Source of the DNA: Ancistrus triradiatus
Taxonomy: Eukaryota > Chordata > Actinopteri > Siluriformes > Loricariidae
Reading direction: 5' to 3'
NCBI GenBank assembly: GCA_025084515.1
Contig: JAJAGP010000372.1
Span: 186,001 to 250,000, forward strand
Length of the DNA: 64,000 nt
Below, one piece after another: positions 1-10,373 of the stretch (positions are counted from its first letter, which is position 1; every line of letters starts with the position of its first letter). Both the position numbers and the translations under genes were made by a program. The notes under the pieces are model-generated. The model was not told the origin of the DNA, did not search any database, and saw only the letters and a list, made by a program, of their open reading frames with translations.

Positions 1-81
1 AGGAACTTTGCATTGCAATCCAAAAATGTTATCATGTCAACATGCTCCTGGCTAAAGCTGGCTTTCTTTTTTAAAGACTAT

Positions 82-341
82 GGCCCTGTCCACACAAACA
101 CGGGTATTTTTAAAAACGTAGCTTTTTCTATGCGTTTTGACCATTCATCCACACGAAAACGGCGTTTTAGGTCACTGAAAACGGACTTTTTTTCTTTTTT
201 TTTACAAAACTCCGGCCCTGTCCACACAAACACAGGTATTTTTAAAAACGTAGCTTTTCTATGCGTTTTGACCGTTCGTCCACACGAAAATGCCGTTTTA
301 GGTCACTGAAAACGGACTTTTTGCAAAACTCCTTCCAGGCT
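82..341 (+). repeat. tandem duplication of the element's left terminus
   Basis: Two units of about 130 bp start at 82 and 214. Both begin GGCCCTGTCCACACAAACAC and both contain TTTTTAAAAACGTAGC and the GTTTTAGGTCACTGAAAACG block. They differ mainly in the length of a T-run. Confidence 0.8.
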
Positions 342-599
342 GAAGATTTTCAGAAACTCCGTTTTCAGCGTTGATGTGTGGACTGGGAAACGGAGTTTCT
401 TGCTTGTAACGTCACTTTGTGCACCGTTATCTCCTTTGTTTACATGAGGCGATTTTGTGCAATAGCGGACGTAGTCAAAATAGTGCCAACTGTAACACTG
501 CTGACCGAACTTGTTACAAATCTACAAATACATTTACAATTATTACTTTTTCATTACACTGAAGAACAGAGGCGTCAGAATGCGCTACGGAGGTCACTA

Positions 600-770
600 C
601 TATATCCATCACACCCACAAAGCAGTTCCCGCCCCCAGCCTCATCGGTTTTGGACGAGACCCGGTCGGACCTCTCGTTGGTGGGACAACTTTCAAAACGA
701 AGTGGTTGTTGAAGAAGAATGGCGAGAAAATGTTCGTATGCATAGGATGTTGCTGTTGTCGTTGAGTGAG
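600..770 (+). pseudogene. Harbinger transposase N-terminal fragment
   Basis: The open frame that runs 378-911 contains RFWTRPGRTSRWWDNFQNEV followed by VEEEWRENVRM. This pattern (RPGRT--WW-NF-NEVV--EEWRENFRM) is typical of fish PIF/Harbinger nucleases just before the catalytic core. After RMHRM the similarity stops and the element's right end follows, so the catalytic part is deleted. Confidence 0.55.
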
Positions 771-1039
771 CTGATTTGCCGGGCATATAGGACTGCTGGT
801 TTGGCATTGCTCTTGACAGTGACTGTGTGCGTTTTTGCGTTTTCATGTGGACGAAGTTTTTTGTTTAAACAGTGCTTGTGTGGACGGGATGTTTTTTATA
901 AACGAATTTGAAAACCCCCGTTTTAGAAAATACCCGTGTACATGTGACTTATTTTGAAGATTCCGAGTCCGCGCCGGCTCCGCCTCGTTCCGTTCAATCG
1001 CTCGTATTTTTTTTCCAGCGCTGACCGCAAGTGCCGCAA

Positions 1040-1163
1040 GTAACGTAAGCGGATATGATAAGGCGGGGGACACATAAATCATGCAACACAACGAATGGAT
1101 AATGAAATTCGTTGTCGACACGTTTAATAATCGATTATTATCGATTCGTTGTTGCAGCCCTAT
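1040..1163 (-). repeat. hAT-like terminal fragment
   Basis: On the minus strand the block starts TAGGGCTGCAACAACGAATC and runs into alternating ATCGAT/ATTAT sequence. This resembles a widespread fish hAT terminus (GGGCTGCAAC...). No partner terminus was found nearby, so it is a solo end. Confidence 0.4.
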
Positions 1164-1699
1164 AACTAACACAGATAATACAGATAGTATAGTACAAACA
1201 GAGGCATTTCTAGGGTTTGAGGAGATTGGGGGCTTAGCCCAGACACATGTCGAGGGGTCTAGAAAAGTTTTAATACTCAATATTATATAATGTCATTAAA
1301 GCTACCGTCTGGAATTCTTTTTATACCACACGCACTGTGTCTGCTTAGTATTTGTAGCAAAACACTACAATGTTCAGTATAATTAAAACGTTTAATACAC
1401 GTGTAACTATGTGATGTTTTCACATTGAATCTTTTTTTTGCCAAACATAATGTAAAACTATCGATAATACTGAGTATACTTACATTTAATAAGTTAAGTG
1501 ATATTGTTCACACATACATATCAAAACAGCGCTATATGAAGAGCCATTTGGGAGCCGAGAGTCGACACAGTGAAAAAGAACCAGATTCGCTGATCACATT
1601 CACTGTCACATGACAAGATGTGCAGTCTGCTCTGGCAAGATGTTAGTTGAAACAGCATAGGAAAAATGTTATGCTTCTGGTATTAAAATAATACTTTTA

Positions 1700-1846
1700 T
1701 AGGAAAATGTGAGTAATTCAAGTTACAGTTTTTATTATGTTAGTAACTGTAATGTGATTACAAAGTATTTAACTGTAATGAATTACATGACCTCATTACA
1801 GAAAAAAGTTATCTCATTAATTTACTGTATTACTCCCAACACTGCC
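1700..1846 (+). repeat. terminal fragment of an unclassified DNA transposon
   Basis: The sequence alternates TAACTGTAATGTGATTAC-type motifs and ends TTACTCCCAACACTG. On the minus strand that is CAGTGTTGGGAGTAA, a common hAT-type terminus in fish. The rest of 951-2576 shows nothing recognisable. Confidence 0.4.
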
Positions 1847-2576
1847 TACGAACCTTTCTTAACCTTCTGTTGTTCTCTCATGGCAGTATGGCAGATGCAA
1901 TAACACCAAGTCCAAGGAAACTACCCTGACTAAATCATGTAACGGAGCTCTAGAGCATTGAAATTTCAAAAACCTATGTGCCTGTGTCTGATCATATTCA
2001 CCTTATTAAGGCTGTATACACATTATTTGGTTTTAGACTTCAATCCATTGCATCGCTGCCCAACTACTGACTCAAACGTGTCTTTGATAAACGCAAACAT
2101 ACAACTACAAACATACTTCCAAACTTCCAGTTCCGAATGTGCTCATTCCCCCTAAACAGACTTGTTGACCCACTGCCTAGAGCACATTAATCATGGTCTC
2201 ATATTTCAGTGGACTTAATAACAACCTATCTATAGCCCAGAGACAAACTATCATCCTGTTTTTTATTGACTAATTTTTCAGTGCTTGAAGGTGAGTCATG
2301 TTACCCATCTGCTATAGAATTGTCCAATTGATTTCTAATGAGGTATTTAATCAGTATGTAAAGGAGTACATTTTGAGAGCTAATTCAGTTTTAGTGTGAA
2401 TCTTTGTCAAAAAATATATAATAGATTTAAGAGCATTATAGTAATCTGGTTATTGTCACATTCTGCATTTATTTGACAAATAATACAGCAGTATTATACT
2501 GTATATTATAGTATAAATGCAACACTACTTAGGGTACTGATATAATAGTAATTACAAATATAGTATCAATATTATA

Positions 2577-3107
2577 CAGTGGGGCAAAAAAGTATTTAGT
2601 CAGCCACTGATTGTGCAAGTTCTCCTACTTAGAAAGATGAGAGAGGTCTGTAATTTTCATCATAGGTACACTAAAAACTATGAGAGACAAAGGAAATTCA
2701 GGAAATCACATTGTAGGATTTTTTAATAATTTAATTGTAAATTATGGTGGAAAATAAGTATTTGGTCAGTAAATTTGGTTCAACTCAATACTTTGTAACA
2801 TAACCTTTGTTGGCAATGACAGAGGTCAAATGTTTCCTGTAAGTCTTCACCAGGTTTGCACACACTGTAGCTGGTATTTTGGCCCATTCCTCCATGCAGA
2901 TCTCCTCTAGAACAGTGATGTTTTGGGGCAACACGGACCTTCAACTCCCTCCACAAATTTTCTATGGGGTTGAGGTCTGGAGACTGGCTAGGCCACTCCA
3001 GGACCTTGAAATGCTTTTTACAGAGCCACTCCTTCATTGCTCGAGCGGTGTGTTTGGGATCATTGTCATGCTGGAAGACCCAGCCACGTTCCATCTTCAA
3101 TGCTCTC
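2577..3107 (-). mobile_element. Tc1-like element (family A), truncated at an assembly gap
   Basis: The end starts right after a TA with CAGTGGGGCAAAAAAGTATT and carries the roughly 200-bp terminal block seen again at 19.4, 20.4, 30.0 and 61.1 kb. Minus-strand transposase remains run from 2780 to the gap: FQHDNDPKHTARAMKEW (second catalytic Asp region) and SPDLNPIENLWREL (Glu region). Sequence beyond the gap is not Tc1, so the other half is lost or hidden. Confidence 0.88.
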
Positions 3108-3207
3108 NNNNNNNNNNNNNNNNNNNNNNNNNNNNNNNNNNNNNNNNNNNNNNNNNNNNNNNNNNNNNNNNNNNNNNNNNNNNNNNNNNNNNNNNNNNNN
3201 NNNNNNN
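3108..3207. other. assembly gap of exactly 100 N
   Basis: One hundred consecutive N bases is the usual placeholder for a gap of unknown size. It interrupts the Tc1-like element on its left. Confidence 0.99.
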
Positions 3208-4076
3208 GACATGACTGATGTGCTCTCTTTAACAGACAAACACACAACTCCCAAAACCAGCCTGAAGTCACTTGCGGAAAGGTCAGTGATCCATTTAGGG
3301 TTTTCTGGTGATGCCTATCATACTGTTTGCAGGCAATAGCAGACAAAAGTGACCAGAGGTAAAATAAAGTTCTTCTTGTTTTGTTAATACCTTTATGATG
3401 CCATCATGACACGCAGGTAAACTTTAACTCTCCCTCCCCTCCTAATGTTGACTGAGGGTGTCATCCCACCAAAAAACTGCTACCTGTTGGAGGACGTAAG
3501 AAACTACAATGACTCCTTCACTGGACTAAATAATGCCAAGAGATTTTATTACATTTAGTTTGTAATAAAATGCTTTTAGCATTTAGCACTAGTTTTTTTT
3601 TTTACATACTATTGTGCTGTATTATGTTCTTTACTTTAAGTAAGTGTGCCTAGCCACACAGGGCACAAGGCAGGAACAACCCTAGACATTGCACCAATTC
3701 ATCGCACGGCATTTAGTTTTATGTCCTCTATTTTATTATATTCTCCACAATATTGTATCCTTTCTTTCATTTATTCTAGTCTATTGTTCATTATATTTTG
3801 CTTTTCATATTTGTTCATCAATTTATCCATCCTCTTTCTTATCTGCTTGATCCTGGTCAGGGTCTCTATTTCGTACACTATTTTATTATATTCTCCAGAA
3901 TATCATATTTTTAATTTTTTTTATTCTGTCTTATTTAGTCTATGTTTAGATTCTATTTTCCATCCTTTTATTATATTTTCTGTTGATTATTTGAGTTAGT
4001 TTCTGTGAATTTAAACTGTTATTAAAAATGCATTATTGGGTAATTTGTTAATTCTTACATATAACATCTAGCCCAA
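3208..4076. other. AT-rich sequence, nothing recognised
   Basis: The stretch is AT-rich. The part from about 3,720 has repeated TTTTATTATATTCTCC-like motifs resembling 44.22-44.42 kb, which also precedes a copy of the repeat described next. It may be the 5' part of that repeat. Confidence 0.4.
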
Positions 4077-4230
4077 AGAGGTTGACTCCGTTTTTGAGTC
4101 TCCCAAGGATTCTTGCCATCACATTTAGGGTTTTTCCTTGCCACTGTAGCCTTAAGCATAGGACTGTGGGCCTGTAAAGCTTCCTTGCTCTGTTGTAAAA
4201 AAGCACTATAGGAATACATTTGGTACTGGC
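4077..4230 (+). repeat. dispersed repeat R1, copy 1 (TTTTTGAGTCT...TTTTTCCTTGCCACTG)
   Basis: It shares TTTTTGAGTCT, GTTTTTCCTTGCCACTGTAG and AAGCACTATAGGAA with 14536-14740, 44425-44590 and, inverted, 16722-17115. The family was not classified. Confidence 0.65.
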
Positions 4231-4289
4231 AAAGATTCTTCCATTGCTTTAGTCTAGGGCCAATTTTACTCTGGGCAGGTGTAGCATAT

Positions 4290-4490
4290 GGGACTGTGGT
4301 AGCCTAGTGGTACCTAGCAGGTACTGGACTATGGACCAGAAGGTCCAGGGTTCAAATCCCACCTCTGCCAAGCTGCCACTGTTGGGTCCTTGAGCAAGAC
4401 CCTTAACCCACAATTGCTTGGATTGTAAAACTGTATAACTTGTAAGTCGCTCTGGATAAGAGCGTCTGCTAAATGCTGTAAATGTAAATG
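4290..4490 (+). repeat. tRNA-derived SINE, copy 1
   Basis: The head has pol III promoter-like boxes: A-box-like TAGCCTAGTGG and B-box GGTTCAAATCC. A conserved body follows (CTGCCACTGTTGGGTCCTTG), and the tail GTCGCTCTGGATAAGAGCGT-CTGCTAAATG resembles LINE-type 3' ends. There is a short duplication in the head (TACCTAGCAGGTACTGG). The head has no intact cloverleaf, so it is not a tRNA gene. Confidence 0.85.
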
Positions 4491-7162
4491 GCTAGTACTC
4501 TGACCAGTCCTCTACGCAGCTCTATACTCAGCAGGGTATGATTAAATTCTCTACTATCCAGCAATAAAAATATCTATGTTTTGTGCCATAGTAGGCATTC
4601 TGGACCAGATAGGATAGCCTTTATTGCCCATGTGTATCAGTGCTTCAGAAACTGTCACTGTTGGGTTTTTCCTCAGTTCACTGGCGCTAGGAATTTACCA
4701 CTGCTGACCAGAAGCACTACATATACCATGTGGTTTCACAGAAGCTCTTACCCAATCACCTGGCCATTATTCTTTGGCCCTTGTCAAAGTAGTCCAGATC
4801 TTTACTCCTGCCCATTTGTCTTGCGTTCAACAGACAGACTCCGAGAACGAACCATTCACTTTTAATGAGGTGGTCAGCTTCATCTGTGAGCATTGTTTTG
4901 GTTTACTGGTGTATATGGAACATAAAACCACATCAGGACCTTCAGGGTGATTCGAGTAAGCCATTCAGTGAACACAGAGCTTAGTCTTTGAGCATGATAT
5001 TTATTCATAGGCCCTTTATAAAAAAAATTAATACTAAAGCACATTTACAGTTTGATACTTGTAAAGTGTTCTTCTGTAAAATGTTTACCCCTAAAACCAG
5101 ACCTTATTTTACACATTTACAGTCTTTACAACAATTTCAGCACAGAACAAAAACGACAAACAAAAAAAAAAGAACAACCATAACGTATATACTTAATTTT
5201 GCTTCCAATATCAATGTTAAAACATCTCAGTATTAACAAAGAGGTTCTGTGACAGGCAGAAGATCAGGTATGCATCTTTTTTTCCATGTACAAACTGAAA
5301 CAGAAATGGAAAGAAAAGCAGTTTTGTTAGGACAGACGTTCCTGCGTCCTCCGTATCATTTCCTATTTGTCCATCAGCATTTGCGAGAAGTTCCACACCC
5401 GCAGTTTAAAACATTGAGTCAAAAGAGTATTGCACTTTAGCCATGGGCAAGTGACCTTATTTTAAAATAAGCTGACCATCCTCTCTCTTTTCTGTTCTTC
5501 TTAACAGTAACAGTAATCAAGTTTTGCTTATTAGCTTCACCAATGCAACTGCATTCATAATACGAGACTTTGATGCCATTCAGACAGGTCTTCAGAAGAT
5601 CTTGCCTCACCTATACTAAGTACATTCATATCAATCCGTCCAGTGCCTTCTTAAATCAAGACAGTTACACAAAGGCAAAATGATGTGTACAAAAGAAAAA
5701 TGTATGACATACTCCAAGACAATAAATAAACTACAGAGCTATAGGTCAAGTTACAAGGATTTTGTTATTGTAATTTTATGTGAAGTACATTTTAAAAAAT
5801 TAGGCCAAGTTAAATTCAAGGTTGGGTACTTTCAAAAAGTAGCTTAGTCTCGTGGAGACGGATGTCATCTTGTAATGAAAATGAACATCTGGAGAACCAT
5901 TTGAGGCCGAATGTGCTAAAGCTGGGTGACAATGAAGACAAACTGATGAAGAAGCCAATTCAGTGCCTCAAGAAAAATAAAAGGTGGGAAAACAGCAACC
6001 CAAATTACTGCTGTATTAAATGGGTTAGTAAATCACCTGTGGGATTTGTATGCGAGTTAAGCATTTAGGTGTCACAATGCTGTCACTTCTATGAATTTAT
6101 GCTAGCACGACATAATGTAGCATGATGCACCCGAGCAAAGATATTAAAACTGAACATGATTTGTGAGGTAAATAAAAAATGACCCATCTTAAATCAATGG
6201 GGATGCCCAGCATCCTCAGTGCTCAGGTGATTTTTCATATTGACGTTAGCCAAAGCCAAATGGAAGCTCTTGATATTAAGACTAGCTTTCACAACTCAAG
6301 GTAAGGTAAGGTAAGCCTAAAATGAATCATCCAAATCCAGTGTTTGTGCACATTTGCCATAACCCCCTGTAAACACTGTAGGTACAAAGTTGAATAAATA
6401 TCAGGTAAGACATGTACAGTGTCCAATTATTTCTTATATTGTCCATTTCTCAGTTTCATGAGAATCCACCATTTTGTATTTTAGGGGATAATAATATCTA
6501 ATTAACTTACTTTTTCTACCTACATTCCACTGAATACATGCATATGCAATGTATGTACTAATAAGTTCAATGTGAGGTAAAATACACTAATAGCCACAAC
6601 TTTGTGGACCCTACCAAAAAAACCATGATATTAGTATAGAGTTCATTCCCTCTGCTGCCACGGCAGCCTTCACTTATTGGAGAAGTGTTTAGTCTAGATA
6701 TCTAAACCTGACTGTGAGCTCGCAGCTTTGTGCAAGCCAGCCAAGAATTGGTAAAACCATTTCTTCATGGACTTTGTCTCAGGAGAGCAGGGTATACAGT
6801 TAGGTTTGACAAACTGACTGGTTGGAGGTGGACACCTATGAAAGTGTCATAGTGAGAGTTACTAAGGTGATCAGTACCCAATACTCCTTTCACTGTTTGT
6901 CCATTGCGTTTCCATGTTCGCATGATTCATATTATGAACATGATAGACGGGCTAGAATAACAGAAATCGCTTATTAGAATTGGAGCCTACATACTTTTGG
7001 CAATGTAGTTTATGACTGTAATCAAAATACTCATAAATGGGCAGAAGAGCCTTAGAAATGTATAGACAAGTGGTATAACTTAACAAAATATTACAGACTG
7101 ATTTTAAACATTGTACCGAACTGAGAATGGAAAGACCCCTAATGGTCCATTCCTGAAACATC
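4491..7162. other. unassigned single-copy sequence downstream of bahcc1
   Basis: No protein homology or RNA gene was recognised. From about 4,990 to 6,500 the sequence is AT-rich and repeat-free, and on the minus strand it has an AATAAA near 5,000. It could be the distal end of a very long bahcc1 3' UTR or of another transcript; nothing in the sequence decides this. Confidence 0.3.
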
Positions 7163-7480
7163 CCACTCACTCACCCACTTTCCATACCCACTTAATCTAA
7201 TTCAGGGCAATAGGGGGCAAGTCCTAACTGGCAGCACAAGGCAAAAGGTGGGAACCAACCCTAAACAGGGTCCATCGCAGGGCACAGGTACGCACACACA
7301 CTGTGACAGTTTTAAATACCCAAGTTGATCTAATGCATATGTTTGGAATGTGGGAGGAAACTGGAGCACCTGGAAGACACCCACACAGCATGGAGAGAAC
7401 ATGCAAAACTCCAAACAGGCAGAGACCCAGCCAGGATTCGAACCCCAGTCTCTGAAGCTATGGAGTGACAGCGCTTGCAC
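7163..7480 (+). repeat. dispersed repeat R2, copy 1
   Basis: It contains GGAATGTGGGAGGAAACTGG, GGAGAACATGCAAAACTCCA and GGATTCGAACCCCAGTCTCT. The same blocks recur at 8717-8877 and at 63,930-64,000. The GGATTCGAACCC segment resembles a B box, so a tRNA-derived SINE is possible. Confidence 0.65.
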
Positions 7481-7552
7481 TTTTCCAATGTGCTGTTATT
7501 GACACATCCATTTATTTTTTGAATTGTACTTGCTCCATAATTATGTTTGTGT

Positions 7553-7699
7553 TACTGGATTATGGACCAGAAAGTCCAGGGTTCAAATCCCACCTCTGCC
7601 AAACTGCTACTGTTGAGTTCTTTGGCAAGATCCTTAATCCACCATTGCTTGGATTGTATCTATTGCTCTATCGCTCTGGATAAGGGCGTCTGCTAAATG
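7553..7699 (+). repeat. tRNA-derived SINE, copy 2 (5'-truncated)
   Basis: It starts inside the tRNA-like head at TACTGGATTATGGACCAG, keeps the B box GGTTCAAATCC and the body, and ends at GCGTCTGCTAAATGA. It is more diverged than copy 1. Confidence 0.82.
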
Positions 7700-8716
7700 A
7701 CAACGGCCAATAAAAGTTCATAGTATACAGTGGCAAAGTTTTTAAGGGGCGATCCATGGACGTAGCCTGTACTTGCTTTAGCCAGCACTACTATTTGAAA
7801 AGATGTTCTCCAGATGTTTATACTCCACAAGACTAAACAAGCTCTCTTATCTATACGAGGAGAATTGTAAGAATGTTTTGGTAACCATTTGTAAAAGCAA
7901 AGAGGATAAGGAGACATGGTCAGGAGACAAAGGGGTGAATGATGTCACTTCCCCTGCATGGCCACAGAAGTTGTTAATGAAGGCCAGAAGGTGAAGGTCG
8001 AACTCTAATTCAAGGCACAAACCAGTACAAGTCCAGTGTTCTCTCTGTACTATTACTCTGCAAAGCCTCTCTGCATTGCACTTGGGTTGAAAAGACGATT
8101 AGGATCAACACAAAATAAGCGCCGTCACATTTTGAAATCTATTGGTTCTGTGATGAAACAGCAATACTGACAATAAATAAATGACAAAAAACAATAACGA
8201 TTCAATACTAAAACAATACAGTGGAGATTGCATAATCAAAATGACAAGATGTTTTTTTGGCACGAAACGAAAATCTTTTTTTTTTCTTGATTGCATGAGC
8301 CTGTCAAACAGTCCGTGCTTTCTCTCTCGCTGAACATGATTGTCCCTAAAGACAAACGCCTCATCGACTTTTTTAAGAGCTCTTGTTGTGCTTGGCTCGT
8401 GGCCATTTCTTTGTTTTTCAACGCCTTGGCCTTGGTGAGACACTCTGCCTCAGTAAGCCACGTGCTGATGAGGGGAAAGTCGGAAAAACGATCGAAAAAA
8501 AGAAGAAGCAAAAATGCGACATCAGTGCAAGACATTTCGAAATAAGTTGATTGCAGAAGGACGCACAGTACTAATAATTTCCAAGACCTTTCGGACTGCT
8601 CCGATATTTTATACCTGTTTACTACAGTTGCAGAAAACAAGTTTGTGAACCCTGTGGAACCACACGTATTCCTTCATCACATACGCATCCAAGTCGTACT
8701 AGGCAAAGATGCTGTC

Positions 8717-8877
8717 ATTCAGTCATTCAGTACATACCCGCTTAATACAATTCACGATCGGACATGTGGAGAAAACCCTAGCAGGCCCTTGGAGAACACG
8801 CAAACTCCACAAAGCCAGTAGCTGGACCAGGGCTCAAACCTCGGTCTCTGGAGCTGTGAGGCGAAAGCATTGACCCT
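8717..8877 (+). repeat. dispersed repeat R2, copy 2
   Basis: It shares GGAGAACACGCAAACTCCAC and the GGCTCAAACCTCGGTCTCTG block with the 7163-7480 copy and is internally shortened. Confidence 0.6.
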
Positions 8878-8909
8878 GCCCTCAAAAAGATAAGCTTGAA
8901 CTAACATGT

Positions 8910-9067
8910 GGGACTGCTGTGGCCTAGTGGTTAAGGTACTGGACTACGGACCAGAAGGTCCAGGGTTCAAATCCCACTCCTGCCAAGCTGCCACTGTTGG
9001 GTCCTTCAGCAAGAGCCTTAACCCACAATTGCATAAGTCGCTCTGGGTAAGGGCGTCTGCTAAATGA
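8910..9067 (+). repeat. tRNA-derived SINE, copy 3
   Basis: The A-box-like GGCCTAGTGGTT and the B box GGTTCAAATCC are intact. The tail is short, because the segment between ACAATTGC and AAGTCGCTCTGG is deleted compared with copy 1. Confidence 0.85.
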
Positions 9068-10163
9068 TGTCTCAATCTAGATTGAGTACTACTGATTGAG
9101 TTTTGAACTTTGTATTTCTTGTAGCTGCTTGCTACAAGACTGAGAAAAAAATTCCGACCATTCTGAGATTCCTTGCATGAACAGTACTTTTTATGTCGGA
9201 ATGTGCCTAGTATCGCGACTTGGATGAAGATCAGAACACTTTTTACGAGCGTGTAATGCAGCTAATCCAGGGGTTCACAAATTTTTATGCGCAATCTGCA
9301 TTTTAAATAGGTTCTAAATAGAATCAGAAATCGTTTCCATTGTCTTTCATACTAAGGGCTTTTGTAGTTGAGAAAAACAGAGGGACATGAAAGAGCTAAA
9401 CTGGAGTGAAAAAAGAAAAACAATAACAAATGCCCAAAGTGCAGCCATAACAATGACTGAAACTCGTATATCGTCTTCTCTTTCTGTCTCAGCAGGCAAT
9501 GTGCAGTGCAACGCATACATCTTCAGTTCATCTCTTCTACTGATATTAATAGCTCATAGAAAAATAAAAATGATCCAAAGCCTCAGACAATAAACGTCCT
9601 ATCTACTGTACAAGCACGCGTATAAAATAACTTTGTATATACATATAGACAACAATGGCAAAACTAACGACGAAAGAAGTGAACACATAAGCAACCTGTA
9701 CACTATACACCTGAATAAGAAGACAGGCAAGAGGTACTCACGTGTATGGCTTGATAGAAAATAATTCCTTATATATACACACATACATAAACTTAATATA
9801 CTAAATCTAATGTACTTAAATATCCCTGGAATCGTGACGTGGCGCGAAACAATCACGCCACACTGCCTTTGTCTCAGTTTTTACTTGGCTGAAGAATTCA
9901 AACCATCTTCTCAAACCCAGTCAAAGGGTTCTGCTTTGGTGACTTGAACCTTGGTTCTAAAAAAGTTGTCTACAAAATGTTGGTCTTGGAGACCAAGCGG
10001 GGGAAGTGGTACTGCTCTTCCAAGTCTCTCATTTCACCCATCTTTTCTGGACACTAATATGATACCCCATTTGCTTGGGTTGGTCTCCTGGTAAATCCTC
10101 ACCCAGTCAACTGCTAGGTGGACCACATGGTCAGAACTCAGTAGTAGTACCCACAATCCAGAG

Positions 10164-10373
10164 TTAGCAGAGGATGGAAACCCCATCTGTACCGAGCAGT
10201 TGACCGTTGGTGGGGTCGTATGTGCCGGCCAGGTAGTACAGGTCCTGAAGGCTGCTCCCGGGTTTCCTGTTGCGGCTGAGTTGCTGGTATTCCTCGTGAC
10301 TCACGACCTGGCACTTATGCGAGATTGTCTGCACGTCATTCTCATCTTCGTGGCACGACTGATACAGGGCATG
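10164..10373 (-). CDS. bahcc1: bahcc1 last coding exon (end of BAH domain and stop)
   Basis: It encodes HALYQSCHEDENDVQTISHK, CQVVSHEEYQQL, LQDLYYLAGTYDPTNGQLLG and TDGVSILC, then TAA at 10166-10164. HEDENDVQTISHKC and DLYYLAGTYDP are near-identical to mammalian BAHCC1; TNRC18 differs (SSHVDENDVQTVSHKC). The length matches the family C-terminus, so the protein is not truncated. The acceptor is CTCCTCAG|. Confidence 0.96.
   Translation of the reverse strand, partial: HALYQSCHEDENDVQTISHKCQVVSHEEYQQLSRNRKPGSSLQDLYYLAGTYDPTNGQLLGTDGVSILC

Larger units (their letters stand above)
82..950 (+). mobile_element. PIF/Harbinger-like non-autonomous element
   Basis: The left end begins GGCCCTGTCCACACAAACAC and the right end, near 931-950, reads as an imperfect inverted copy (TACCCGTGTACATG). 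Inside is a fragment of a Harbinger-type transposase. The left terminal block appears twice in tandem with a 132-bp period. No clean 3-bp target duplication was seen, so the exact right edge is uncertain. Confidence 0.6.
7700..10163 (-). other. putative bahcc1 3' untranslated region and flank
   Basis: This is non-coding sequence directly after the bahcc1 stop codon. The parts at about 8,100-8,640 and 9,370-9,890 are single-copy and AT-rich with no recognised repeat, as expected of a long vertebrate 3' UTR. A SINE (8910-9067) and an older repeat (8717-8877) interrupt it. I could not fix a cleavage site. Confidence 0.35.

Noticed and set aside
4290..4490. A possible tRNA gene from the A- and B-box-like motifs
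   Set aside because: No complete cloverleaf can be drawn, the sequence continues into a shared SINE body and LINE-like tail, and it recurs seven times.
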